Origin: Molossus alvarezi
Taxonomy: Eukaryota; Chordata; Mammalia; Chiroptera; Molossidae
Assembly (NCBI GenBank): GCA_037176705.1
Contig: CM073889.1
Location: 55,669,596-55,733,595, forward strand
Length of the DNA: 64,000 nt
Direction: 5' to 3'
Below, piece by piece: positions 48,000 to 59,140 of this stretch. Position 1 is the first letter of the stretch; every line of letters starts with the position of its first letter. The translations under genes and the position numbers were made by a program. Below the pieces are notes generated by a model. The model was not told the DNA's origin, did no database searches, and saw only the letters and a program-made list of their open reading frames with translations.

Positions 48000-48129
48000 A
48001 AAAAAATGGGCAGAGGATCTGAATAGATACTTCATTAAAGAAGACATCACATGGTCAAAAGACATATGAAAAAAGATACAAATTAAAATGACCTCATGCC
48101 TGCCAGAATGGCTACCATCAACAAATCAA

Positions 48130-48775
48130 TAAAAGACAAGTGTTGGTCAGGATGAGGAGAAAAGGGAACCCTAGTACACTGCTGGTGGGAATGCAGACTG
48201 GTGCAGCCAGTATGGATAACAGGACAGAGCTTCCTCAGAACATTAAAAATGAAATTGCCACCTGACCCAGTGATCCCACTGCTAGAAATATATCCTAAAA
48301 GCCTCAAAAAACAATCAAAAAGAATATATGCACCCCTATGTTCATAGCAGCACTATTACAACATCTAAGATCTGGAAACAGTCCAATGCTCACCAGTAGA
48401 TGAGTGGATAAAAAAGCTGTGTTACATTTACACAATGGAATACTAGGCAGGTGCTGGCGAGGATGTGGAGAAAAGGGGAATTTAGTACACTGCTGGTGGG
48501 AATGCAGATTGGTGCAGCCACTATGGAAAACAGTATGGAATTTACTCAAAAATTTATAAATAAACTACCATTTGACCCAGCAATACCACTTCTAGGACTA
48601 TATCTTAAGAAGCCCGAAAAACCAATCATGAAGAATATATATGCACACCTATGTTCATGGCAGCGTTATTTACAATAGCTAAGATTTGGAAATACCCCAA
48701 GTACCTTTCACTAGATGAGTGGATAAAAAAAGCTGTGGTACATATACACAATGGAATACTATGCAGCTGTAAAAA
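48130..48775 (+). repeat. Direct repeat of the L1 ORF2 C-terminal region (about 320 bp x 2)
   Basis: Copy 1 'caagtgttggtcaggatgagg ... cacaatggaatactaggcag' (48130-48452) and copy 2 'gtgctggcgaggatgtggag ... cacaatggaatactatgcag' (48453-48775). The copies differ by roughly a fifth by eye. Only copy 2 continues into the 3' UTR. Confidence 0.8.
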
Positions 48776-49160
48776 AGAAGGCTTTCTTACCCTTTGTTAC
48801 AGTATAGACAGACCTGGAGAGTATTATGCGGAGTGAAATAAGCCAGTCAGAGAAAGATAAATATCACATGATCTCTTTTATAAGTGGAATCTAATGAACA
48901 TAATGAACTGATGAACAAAGTAGGTCCAGAGGCATGAAGGCATGGAACACAGTGACATACCTCAGAGGGGAGGGGTGGGGGGGGGACATGAAAAGATTAA
49001 TCAAAGACCTTATGTACATATATGAATAACCAATGGACACAGACAATAGTGTGGTGAAGACCTGGGTTAGGTCAGGGGCTGGGAGGAAGGGGATAAAGGG
49101 GAGGAAATTGGGGGGACATCTGTAATACTGTCAATGTTAAAGTAAATATAAGTAAAAGAG

Positions 49161-49249
49161 TAATAGAAAATTTGTTTCTAAGTCAAATCATGAATAATAC
49201 TTAGCAACTTTTAGATACTGTATAATAGAACTTAGAATTTGGGGGGAAA

Positions 49250-49285
<36 letters not shown>

Positions 49286-49695
49286 ATGGGTGGATGGATG
49301 GATAGGCCCAACACCATCACACAAACTAAGGGAACAGCCATGTTTGGGGTCCTCCTAGCATTCTAGAGAATCAACAGATGCTTAAAAGAAGTGCGCAAAA
49401 CCCTATGCCTAGGATTCTTTCTGATGTGCAGAAATTTTTGTAATGGTATTGGCTGTAATGAGATTGGACTTCTATTATCCATTATCCATTATCCATTAAT
49501 TAGTCTGGGAGCTCCTGGCTATGCCAAAGGCGAGGGTCAGGGCCTTGCAACTTCATCTTAATAAAATGTAAATCGAAGAGAAAATGAAAGACAAAATTTG
49601 ACATTAATAACCTTGCAGCAGGATTAGTTACCCCAACTCAAAAGAGGTTCAGACCGGAGCGGAGAAAATGAAATAAGCTTTTAAAGATCAGTCTA
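49161..49695. repeat. Flank of L1 H with simple repeats
   Basis: No gene. (AAAT)n at about 49250-49287, followed by (GGAT)n to 49303. Three ATTATCC units near 49474-49496. The remainder is unassigned intron. Confidence 0.7.
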
Positions 49696-49858
49696 GCTCT
49701 GGCTGGTTTGGCTCAGCGGTTGGAGTGTCGGCCTGCGGTCCAGAAAGACCTGGGTTCAGTTCCTGCTAAAGGCACATACCTCGATTGCAGTTTGTGTCCC
49801 CGGCCCTGGTTGGGTTGTGCGGGTGGCAACTACTCGATGTATCCCTTTCACGTCGATG

Positions 49859-49900
<42 letters not shown>

Positions 49901-49968
49901 CCACACACACACACTCTATCTGAACAAAAAATGGAGAAATGTCCTCGGGTGAGGATTAAAAAAAAAAA
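49696..49968 (+). mobile_element. VES SINE, full length
   Basis: Head 'gctctggctggtttggctcagcgg' to 'gtcctcgggtgaggattaaaa', with an expanded (CT)n tract at 49861-49900. Target duplication ATCAGTCTAG / ATCAGTATAG. Confidence 0.9.
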
Positions 49969-50349
49969 ATCAGTATAGATTCGGCTACATCAGACCTAAT
50001 AAGGTTTCAATTTGGCTGCTTTGAGCTATGTGCAGATAAGACATCCCCCACCTAATGCATTAACTGCATCTCAAACAAAAAAGCCTCAAGGAGAGAGTAG
50101 TGTGGGCCCCTAGGGAATGCTAGTGATTCCCTTGCTGCTATAGACCCCAACTTCCCTGGCACCACCTCTGGGGATGCAAGAGCAGAATGTCATATGGGAC
50201 TTGGGGACTCAACCTCACCCACTTCTTATTTTGAGGAATGAAAGCCATTCAGCAAGTACAGGAAATCAAATGATATAATAACTACCTTTGTTCCCAGCAC
50301 CTGGAATTGACCACCAAGGTTTTCTTACTCATACTTCAAGTCTTGATGT
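49969..50349. other. Intronic sequence, no feature recognised
   Basis: No exon-like or repeat signal seen. Confidence 0.5.
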
Positions 50350-51120
50350 TGAGAATGAAGTCTCCCTAGTCCTATTCCCCTCCCTTGAATCACCTTCATA
50401 AATTCTTTATATGTCCCTTCTATTTATACATTTACACCCATGTATGTATCCCTAACTAGTATATATGTTTGTTAGTTTATACAAATGGTATCGTATTATT
50501 GCTTAACTCACCTACCTGCCTCTTTTCTTCTGTATTGTTTTTGACACCTATTCATATTGAGAGATATAGAGATGTATAGGTCTGTTTATATGATTATATA
50601 GATCTAGATTATCTATCTATCTAGGTTATTCTTTTTGACTGCTGTATCGTGTTCCTTTAAAAAAAATCCTCACCCAAGGACATGCTTATTGATTTTAGAG
50701 AAGGGAATCAAATCCACAACCTATTGGTATACCGGACAATGCTCCAACCGAGCCACACCATCCAGGGCTAGTATTCCTTTCTATGACAACTCCACCCTTT
50801 TTTTTTTATCCATGCCCTTATTGAGAGCCACCTTGGCTGTTATTTTTCACTGCTATAAATAATGTTGTAGTGATCATTCCTGCATGCATCAACTTGTACA
50901 CATGCACAGAGCTTTTCTAGTGTAGGTATCTGGATGGAAAACGTGTGGGGGACACATTTTCAGTTTCACTACAGCTTACTGATTGCTCTATGAAATGACT
51001 GGATTACACACCCACCATCAGTACAAGAAAAGGTCTCTTCTCAGACCCTCACTAGCACTTGATTTTTCAGGCTTTTCAATTATTGCTAGGCTGATAGATT
51101 AGGCATGGTGTTCTATTGCT
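50350..51120 (-). repeat. Old L1 3' region fossil, minus strand
   Basis: Reads like the reverse of an old L1 end: 'cactgctataaataatgttgtagtgatcattcc', 'ctagtgtaggtatctggatgg', 'cacacccaccatcagtac', 'cctcactagcacttgatttttcagg'. A SINE is inserted at 50659-50768. Confidence 0.6.
50659..50768 (-). mobile_element. VES SINE, minus strand, internally deleted
   Basis: Tail side 'aaaaaaatcctcacccaagg', head side 'gctccaaccgagccacaccatccagggc'. The CT-rich middle is missing, leaving 110 bp. Target duplication GTGTTCCTTT / AGTATTCCTTT (about 50650 and 50770). Confidence 0.8.
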
Positions 51121-53907
51121 GCCTTCTCTCAATTATTAGGAAAGGGCTCTATGGAGTTGACCCCAGAGACAAAGGGGTGAAAGCGCCCCATCTACTGTGA
51201 CCCTGCCGGGCCCCACGGAGCACTTGGTGGAAGGGGTGCTACATGCAGGGTGCAGGGAAGAAATGAAGTGATCTGCACAGGCCTTGCTCACAGCCCTCTG
51301 GGTGCCAGTGCCAAATGTGGTCCTGGCAGCACTTGAGACCCTTTTCTTCCCACCTGGCCTTGTCTCCAGGAAATTGTTCAGGTTGACCAGAGGTGGGATC
51401 TGTTCTATGCAAAATTCTATTGGAGCCTCAACAGAAGACCAGCTGTCCCATGGGAAGAGAGAGGAAGAAGCTAGGGAAGCCTTTCTCTCAGGAATCCCTG
51501 TTTAGCGATGAGAAATGCCTCCTATGAAAAGAAAATGATAATCTTCATAAGCCTGGGGACCCAGAGAAACACAAAGATCCAATTCCAGGCTCAGAGAAGG
51601 GGGCAGAGCTTTGCCTGCTATGTGTCTGTCTGATCTGGTCCCTTTTTCCCAAGCGAAGCACACAGGCCAGGACCCGGAGCCAGGGTGAGGGACCACATGC
51701 ATTTTCCCTACCTACGTACCTCTCCCACCTTCCCTAAGCCCCTAGTCCCCAGGCCAACTCAAGTCATCTGCTCAGAGTCCTGGAGTACCCCTACAATGTT
51801 CCTCACAGCACCTTATCATCATTTCCAATAGGTGCTTATGTGTTGAGTTGTTTTCTCTGGGGTTTCCACTCCAGATGGACAAATAGCCAGGCTGGGTTTA
51901 TTTTGCTCACTGATGGTCCCTGCATAGTGCCTGCCACATGGAGGGTACTCAAGGAGAAAAGAAATGGAGTTGGTTTGCTACCACATGGCCTGATGAAGGC
52001 CCTTGCCTGTCCATGGCAACCTCACAAACAAACTGTGGTGATTAACCTCCCAGTTGCTGCAATAATGAAGAACCATAAAAGTGACAAGGGGCCTGCCTGC
52101 CTGCCACGAAGTTTTATGCTCCTCCTCCAAGTCACCCTCCACACATTTGTCATCACATAAAACTTTAAATTGAATTACACCAATGTTTGATTCTTCTTTT
52201 TTCCATATGACTGGGGCTTTGTTTTTAATGATATCCCTGGGCTTTTTACAGGATAAGGAATCCTTGGGTGGCAAGCCAAAGGAACCAGCTTTGTCTCAGG
52301 GCTAGATCCAGAAAAAGTGTCATTGTGGAGCAGTGAGCACAACCACAACACACCTGAGAACCCCGAGTCTGTACAAAGAAACCAGGCAGGCCTGGATCTC
52401 AAAGGGACAGTTATGGGTGGACAGAAATAGGACCATAGCCCTGAGGCTCCTCTCTCTTTCAGTAGAGCTTATCAAAGCCATGTTGCGTCCTACATGAGCA
52501 CACCCCTCCCCATGATCCTCTGCTCCCAGGCGGGCACACTGGGCCCTTCACTCTAGCTCTGAATTTTGGGTAAGTTTTGTAAAGTTTCCAAGCCTGTTTC
52601 TTTACCAGCAAAATGGGGCTAATGTGTACTAGGCCACAGGGATTTTGTGAAGATATAATGAGGAAGCATGTATTTAGTATTTAAGAAAACATTTGATGAG
52701 TAGCAGGTTCTCAGTGAATGCGGTGGCCCCAGTCCCACTCCGTACTGTAGCCTGTGGCTTCCTCCTCATCCTTCGAGTTCTCATAGCCAATAAGCTGACA
52801 AATTCTGGAGATCACCTGACTCACACCCAGTCTCTTCTCATTCAATAGACCTCATTTCCCACAACAGCCATCCCTTCTCCACATTTCTCTCAGGCTACCT
52901 GCCTAGTATAGAGGCCGGGCCACGCAATGTCCTTGATACTCACTCCCCACTAGCACTCAGCCAGACTCTCCAGCCTGGGTTTATTTTGCTCACTGTTGAG
53001 GGCTCTCTGGAGCTTTCAGCTGGGCCCCCACCATCCTACCCATTTTTTATCCCATTTCCTTACCCACACTGAGTGCCCACCTGCTCACCTTTCACATTGG
53101 GCATCCTTCAAGGCCCATCTCTACTGTCATCACCTGAATTTAACTCAACACATTCGAGTAGCACCTGATATGAGAAAGGCCCCACACTTGACACTGGGGA
53201 CACAGGAAGCCATGGCTCTCACCCCATTTACTCAGTGGGTGTAGAGGCATATAAAGTGCTACTGAGAGAACATGGCATGTTTAGTGCCACGAGAGAGGGG
53301 TTCAGGGGACCAGGAGAGAGGAGACAACATCTGAATTGGGTTTGGAAGGATGATGCCATGCAAATAAGATCAAGAGACAGGACACAACACGGGGTGGGAA
53401 GGGAAAGTGCAAGAAGGTGCCAGGCAGGTATAGGCAGAGATCTACGGGGTGAAGCTCAGAACAAGAAGCTAATGCTGAGGCAGGGCTCTAAGGGGGCAAG
53501 ATTCCCATCTTGTCCATCTATGCATCTCATTCTAATGAGGTAGGGCCAGCCAATAGAGAAGGGACTCAGGAATAGCTCATGAAACTGGAATCCAGGAAAA
53601 ACAAGGGTGGGATTCTCACTTCTTGATACCTAACAGGGAGAAACAAGCATACCTCTGTGCCAGATAAGATGATAACTGCAGCACAGGTAATAACCACAGA
53701 GATCAGACAGCAATCTGAGGGCTTATTAGTGGGATAGGCAATGTGTAATGTCCACACTAACAAACACATGCAATGGTCAGGTGGTGTAGCAGTTCTGTAT
53801 GTAGGGACGAGTTGAGCTATCTAAGATCAATACTGGGCAAAACAAGAAAGTGCAAAAATCATAAAATATGATGTTAAATATTTACAAAATGGCATTATAT
53901 TGTTCTT
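51121..53907. other. Intronic sequence with weak MIR and L2 fossils
   Basis: No exon recognised. L2-type tail text at about 51890-51970 ('gtccctgcatagtgcctgccacatggagggtactc'). MIR-like plus-strand text at 52540-52720 ('caagcctgtttctttaccagcaaaatggggctaatg', then 'gattttgtgaagatataatgagg'). Other parts unassigned. Confidence 0.45.
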
Positions 53908-54140
53908 TTTTAAATCCTAACCTGAGGATATGTTTTACTGATCTTAGAAGGAGCAGAAGAGAGATAGAATAGAGACAGAAACATCAATAATGAGAAAAAC
54001 ATCCATCAGTTGCCTCCCATATGTGTTCCTACCAGGGGCTGAATCCACAACCTAGGCATGTGCCCTGACTGGGAATCGAACTAGCAACCTTTCAGTGCAT
54101 GTGACGATGCTCCAACCAACTAAGCCACACCAGCCAGGGC
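53908..54140 (-). mobile_element. VES SINE, full length, minus strand, older
   Basis: From 'ttttttaaatcctaacctgagg' to 'taagccacaccagccagggc'. Target duplication GCATTATATT / GCATTATGTA (53892 and 54141). More diverged than most others. Confidence 0.85.
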
Positions 54141-54344
54141 GCATTATGTATTTTTATGAAGATATATAATATATAAAGAGGGTTTAGAATGATACACTCA
54201 AAATAATTAACAGGGGTCTTCTCTACATAGGCAGCAGGATGGGGTGTGATGCAATGACCCCTTTCCCCTTAACTGAAAAATTTCACTTTTGTTATAAGAA
54301 GGCATTCATAAATTAGCTGTGTGCTTAAAAATTAAAAAGGTAGA

Positions 54345-54602
54345 GCCCTGGCCAGTTTGGCTCAGTGGTAGAGCGTCGGCTCGCAGACCAATGAGTCGTG
54401 GGTTTGATTTCAGTCAAGGGCACGTACCTCGGTTGCAGTTTGTCCCTGGCCCTGATAGGGGTCATGTGGGAGGCAGCCAGTAGATGAGATGATGTGTCTC
54501 TCTCACATGGATGTTTCTTTCTCTCTTCCTTTCTCCCTCTCTCTCCCTCCTTCCCACTCTATAAGTAGAAAAATATCTTTGGGTGAGGATTAAAAAAATA
54601 AT
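54345..54602 (+). mobile_element. VES SINE, full length
   Basis: Head 'gccctggccagtttggctcagtgg', middle 'cagccagtagatgagatgatgtgtctctc', tail 'atctttgggtgaggattaaaa'. Target duplication AATTAAAAAGGTAGA / AATTAAAAAGATAGA. Confidence 0.9.
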
Positions 54603-54653
54603 AATTAAAAAGATAGACATTCTAGTCAATTAAATTTAATTAAATAAGGTTCT

Positions 54654-54931
54654 GCCCTGGCTGATTTTGCTCACTGGTTAGAGCATCGGACTACAGATCG
54701 AAGAATCACAGATTCAATTCCTGGTCAGGGGCATGTGCCTCAGCTGCAGGTTTGATCCATAGCCTCTGTGGGGGTTGTGGGAGGCAACCAAGCGATGTGT
54801 CTCTCACATAGATGTTTCTTTCTTTCTCTCTCTTACCCTCCCTCCCTCCCTCCCACTCTATCTAAAAATCAATGGAAAAATATACTTGGGTAAGGATTAA
54901 AATTAATTAAGTAATTAAATTAAATTAAATA
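54654..54931 (+). mobile_element. VES SINE, full length, older
   Basis: Head 'gccctggctgattttgctcactgg', tail followed by an AATTAA-rich expansion. Target duplication TAAATAAGGTTCT (54641) and 'gaataaggttct' (54932). Lies 51 bp after the previous SINE in the same orientation. Confidence 0.88.
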
Positions 54932-55984
54932 GAATAAGGTTCTAATAAATTCATTCAACAAAGACTGACAGCCTACTCTGAGCCAGACTCTGGGCCAAGA
55001 GAAGTGTTAGGTGGAGTGTACTGGGCAGGTGAGGCAGCTGGAGACTTTCTAGTCTGTCAGCTCAGTGTCATAATTATAGACTTGAGCCTCCTTCCCCAGA
55101 AACATCATGAAGCCATGGCCACAGGACAAGGAGCCAGAGGCTCCATAACTAATGTCTGCCAACTCACACTCTCCACATGGGGAAGTTGAGGCAACTCTGG
55201 CTGAAGCAGCTGGCAAAAGATAGGAGACTCTCTCTTGCTCCTCCTGAAACCTATGGAAACAGCCACCTGCCAGGGTGAGGACAAAAGAGATGGCACAAAT
55301 CTCAGCTGCTCTGAACATTCCCAGTAGTGCCAAGCACAGCAGCTGGCTAGCAGAAAGGGTAGCCTCAGACCAGGCCCAAGAGCCAGGTGCTCTGAGACAC
55401 TAAAATATTCTGTCCCAAACTTGAGCAGATCCACCCCAACTCCACCTCAGTGCCCAAAGGCAAGGGCCTGTTCTTCATGCAGTCACCCGAAGACAAAGAC
55501 AAACCCCCTACAACCACCATCCCCACTGCCACTCAGTATCATGCTAGTCCAGCCTTTATGAAAGGGTTAATTTCTTCTACATTTTATGTTCAAGTACCTA
55601 CCTCAAGAAAGTTTCCAAAAAGCAAAGATGACTCACTCAAATATTCACCTCACTCTTGCTTATGATAGACAAAAGATAGCAACAACCTAGCTGCCCTACA
55701 GTAGAGAAATGACTAAATAAACCGTGAATAAGATGTCACATAAGTAACCAAATATATGAAGCAATTTTAGCAGCTTGGAAACAGGCTTTTTCTATAATAC
55801 TGAACAAATAATCAAAACGAAAATATATTCAAAATATCACCTTAACTATATATAGCACTTGCCTCTGGGTGATGGGCTTTCTGGTGAGGCATTACCCACC
55901 TAGTTTCTTTACATTTAATAAAAATTTATGAAGTAATCATGTATTGCTTTGATTTATGGAGGAAAGCTTTAAAAAAAACTAAAT
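54932..55984. other. Intronic sequence, no feature recognised
   Basis: Open frames at 55049-55434 on the minus strand have no domain and no conserved look. No RNA gene or repeat assigned. Confidence 0.5.
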
Positions 55985-56120
55985 TAAAAGAAAAAGATCA
56001 ACAAACGACAAGTGCTAATGAAGGTGTGTAGAAAAGGGAACCCTACTGCTGGTGGGAACACAGAGTGGTGTAGCCACTATGGAAAACAGTACGAAGTTTC
56101 GTCAAAAAATTAAAAATTGA
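55985..56120 (+). mobile_element. L1 element J, part 1 (5'-truncated L1)
   Basis: Text of the ORF2 C-terminal region ('caacaaacgacaagtgctaatgaagg', 'ctgctggtgggaacacagagtggtg'). It is cut at 56120 by HAL1 K and resumes at 59358: AAAAAATTAAAAATTGA (56104) and AAAAAATTAAAATCTGA (59358) flank the insert. Confidence 0.8.
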
Positions 56121-56280
56121 GCTTCCGGTCAAGATAGTGGCATAGGTAAATGCAGTACTCATCTCCTGCCACAACCACATCAAAATTACAACTAAACTAC
56201 AACACAACCATCATTCAGAACTGCCTGACATTGAGCTGAATGGAAGTCCTAAAACTATGGAATTAAAGAAGCAGAAGCAG

Positions 56281-56530
56281 CCCTGGCCAGTTTGGCTCAG
56301 TGGTTAGCGCGTCGGCCTGCGGTCCATAGAGAACCGGGTTCAGTTCCCGCTAAGGGCACGTAACTCGGTTGCAGTTTGTCCCCGGCCCTGGTTGGTCGTG
56401 TGGGTGGCAGCCACTCAATGTGTCCCTTCACATCGATGTTTCTCTCTCTCTCTCTCCCTCTCTCTCCTTCCCACTCTATCTGTACAAAAAATGGAAAAAT
56501 ATCCTCGGGTGAGGATAAAAAAAAAAAAAA
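56281..56530 (+). mobile_element. VES SINE, full length, young
   Basis: Head 'ccctggccagtttggctcagtgg', complete middle and tail. Perfect target duplication AAAGAAGCAGAAGCAG (ending 56280) and repeated after the A tail (ending 56543). The identical flanks and small divergence suggest it is one of the youngest inserts. Confidence 0.93.
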
Positions 56531-56564
56531 GAAGCAGAAGCAGCCACATGGAGACTAGTAGGAG

Positions 56565-56655
56565 GGGCGGAGGTAGCGGACGGGTGGAGGGGGGGAAGGG
56601 TGGAAGGGTGCAGGGGTGGAGGGGCGGAGGGCCGGATGGGCGGGCGGACAGGCTG
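56565..56655 (+). repeat. G-rich minisatellite in HAL1 K 5' UTR
   Basis: Repeats of the type GGGTGGAGG / GGGGCGGAGG over about 90 bp, absent from the same place in HAL1 D (28540-28565). An expansion specific to this copy. Confidence 0.75.
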
Positions 56656-57871
56656 GTCCCACACCCATGTGTGTGTGGCAGATGTAAATCAGGATATCTC
56701 GACTGGGAAGGTTTCCCCTGAGGAGTGAGGGGTCTCCCTCCCAGACCAGTCACCCAGCTCAGGGTTCCAGTGCCAGGAAGTGAACTCCCCATAGCTTTGG
56801 GCTGGAAAACCCAGCAGGAACTGAGGCAGAGGGAGGCTGAGGCTTCTGGAGGCCCAGGCAGTTCCTCTTAAAGGGCCCACACATGGACTTACTGAGACAT
56901 GCTCGCTGTAAGCTTGGAGGGGAGGCAGCTTGAGGGGTGCCAGAGACATACAGGGAAGAACTGAGCTGTCTGGCCTCAGGACAAGGGCTGCAGAGGAAGC
57001 TTTCTACTGGACAGACCTGCTGGTGGAGGCTGATGTTCCTTTGGTGAACCCTTCCCTGGGGCAACAGACAGCATCCATATCTGGGACTCCAGCAACCTGG
57101 CTCACAGTGTTGTCCTGCCCTGGTGATTCCCTGAGGCTCTGCCCCACCCAACTTTCGGTTCCACCCAAGCTGTTTCCAAAGGCTTTACCATAGAATTGGC
57201 CTGTCTTGGATCCTTCTTCAGAGTTTTCTAAAATCTCTCAAACAAGCAGCATCTGGTCTCAGCGAGCCCCATACTTCTCATTAAGTGGTCCCAGGCCTGG
57301 CACTAGAAGTAGCCACCCTTGGTTCACAACTTGGCTTTTCTTGGGCACCTCCAAGCCCAGCACAAGCAGCAGCCACCAGCAGATCACTTTGTAGCTTAAG
57401 CCTGGTGGCCTTGGAGAGAACACAGGCAGTGGCTGACCTTGCCCCAGAGCTAGCACATCCAGAGGACAGCTCCAGGCTACCACCCAACCACCACAAGTGA
57501 CACACTCAATGAGTGGACACAATGGGTACCAGAGCTCTGATGAAGTAAATCTTGCTCTGTGGGGTGAGCCCCTTCATAGCTGATCCTCCAAAGTAGTCAG
57601 ATGCCAGAGGTCCGTGGGCACAGCCAGTCCTTGTAGCTGATTAGCCTGAGTAATCCCTCCCATTGACGTGCCAACAGCAATCAAGACTCAATTATAACTA
57701 AAGGGTGTACAGTCCACATTAGGGGTGCACCTTGAGGGTCCAGCTGGGGCAATCAGGGAGGCTGTGCCACTGGATCGTACAGGACACCTACAATAATAGG
57801 CCAACCTACAAAGTCTAAGAGACTAGCAACTCAATGTAATACATAGAAACAATCACAGGGAAGCAGCTAAA

Positions 57872-58766
57872 ATGAGGGGACAAAGAAACATGTCCCAAAT
57901 AAAACAAAACTCCAGAAAAAGAATTAAACAAAATGGAGATAAGCAATCAATCAAATGCAGAGTTCAGAAAACAGGTTATAAGGTTGCTCAGGTAACTTGG
58001 TGAAACATTCAAGGGACTTAGTGAGACCTTCAAGGAACTTAAGGAGATCTCCAAGGAACGTAGTGAGAACATCAACAACATAAAAAAGGACCAATCAGAA
58101 ACGAAGGATGCACTAACTGAAATGAAGAGTAATTTACAGGAAATCAATAGTAGAGTAGGTAAAGCCAAGAAGCAAACCATTGATTTGGAATATAAGGAAG
58201 CAAAAACCCAATCAGAACAACAACAACAAAAAAATCCAAAAAAATGAGGATAGTGTAAGGAGCCTCTGGGACAACTTCAGGTGTACCAACATTCGCATCA
58301 TAGGAGTGCCAGAAGGAGAAGAGAGCGAACAAGAAATTGAAAACCTACTTGAAACAATGACAAAAAACTTCCCTAACTTGGTGAAGGAAACAGACATACA
58401 AGTCCAGGAAACAGAGAGTCCCAAACAAAATGAACTCTCAGAGATCCACACCAAGACACATCATCATCAAAATGTCAAAGGTTAAATACAAAGAGAGAAT
58501 CTTAAAAGCAGCAAGAAAAAAGCAGTCTGTAACCAACAAAGGAGCTCTCATAAGACTGAGCCGATTTCTCAAAAGAAACTTTGCAGGCCAGAAAGGAGTG
58601 GCAAGAGATATTCAAGGTGATGAAAAAAAATGACCTACAACCAAGACTATTCTATCCTGCAAAGCTATCATTTAGAATCAATGGACATATAGAGTTTCTC
58701 AGACAAGAAAAAGCTAAAGGAGTTCATCACCACCAAACCAATATTATATTAAATGTTAAATGTTAA
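57872..58766 (+). pseudogene. HAL1 K ORF1 remnant
   Basis: Same architecture as D (coiled coil, RRM, C-terminal domain). Frameshifts and stops in the coiled coil. Open pieces include NIRIIGVPEGEESEQEIENLLETMTKNFPNLVKETDIQVQ (58270-58400) and MQARKEWQEIFKVMKKNDLQPRLFYPAKLSFRINGHIEFL (58581 on). The end is disturbed by the short SINE. Confidence 0.75.
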
Positions 58767-58771
58767 ATTTC

Positions 58772-58874
58772 TTCTTCTTTTTTTTCTTGTGGTATGTGCC
58801 CCTAGCAGGAACAGAACCCGGGACTCTCTGGTCCGCAGGTCGACACTCAACCACTGAGCCAAACTGGCCAGGGC
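58772..58874 (-). mobile_element. Short VES-type SINE (tRNA head only), minus strand
   Basis: Reverse of the head: T-rich tail, then 'ggtatgtgcccctagcagg ... ctgagccaaactggccagggc'. It ends at the same GTACC-equivalent point as 31133 and 47902. Flank 'ggtcttcttgaagg' on one side and 'tttcttctt' on the other suggest a target duplication. Confidence 0.85.
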
Positions 58875-59084
58875 AAAAGGTCTTCTTGAAGGAGAAGAAG
58901 AACAAAAATAGGAACAATAAAATGGCAATTAATACATATCTATCGACAATTGAATCTACAAACAAAATGAGCAAGCAGAAGAGAAACAGACTCATAGATA
59001 CTGAGAACTTTTTGTTACTTGCCAGATGGGAGGGGACTGGAGGGATTGGTGAAAAAGATGAAGGAATTAAGAAGTACAAATTGG

Positions 59085-59140
59085 TGGGGGGAAAGGAGAA
59101 ACATCTGTAACAAAAATAATTAAATAAATAAATAAATAAA
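59085..59140 (+). mobile_element. 56-bp L1 3' end insertion
   Basis: Insert 'tggggggaaaggagaaacatctg' + 'taac' and a (TAAA)n tail, equal to the terminal bases of L1 C/G 3' ends. Perfect 16-bp target duplication AAGAAGTACAAATTGG at 59069-59084 and 59140-59155. An extremely 5'-truncated L1. Confidence 0.9.

Larger units (their letters stand above)
43694..48885 (+). pseudogene. L1 H ORF2 remnant
   Basis: Very degenerate. Recognisable pieces: RT ([22 protein letters not shown], about 46230-46290, with an intact FADD), thumb ('gtggaagcatataccatgatc'), C-terminal region. Many stops, indels and inserted elements. No long frame except 129 codons at 46056-46445. Confidence 0.7.
43681..49160 (+). mobile_element. 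L1 element H, part 3 (ORF2 and 3' UTR)
   Basis: Continues from codon 8 of ORF2 ('gaataataaccttaaatgtaaatag') to the 3' UTR and end near 49155. It is broken by SINEs (44821, 46395, 47524, 47902) and an inverted-repeat transposon (45133). Text is more diverged than in G. Two copies of the ORF2 C-terminal region are present at 48130-48452 and 48453-48775. Confidence 0.75.

Noticed and set aside
54345..54420. tRNA genes at the heads of VES SINEs
   Set aside because: They have A/B-box-like text but are followed by the SINE body and A tail and flanked by target duplications, so they are retroposons and not tRNA genes.
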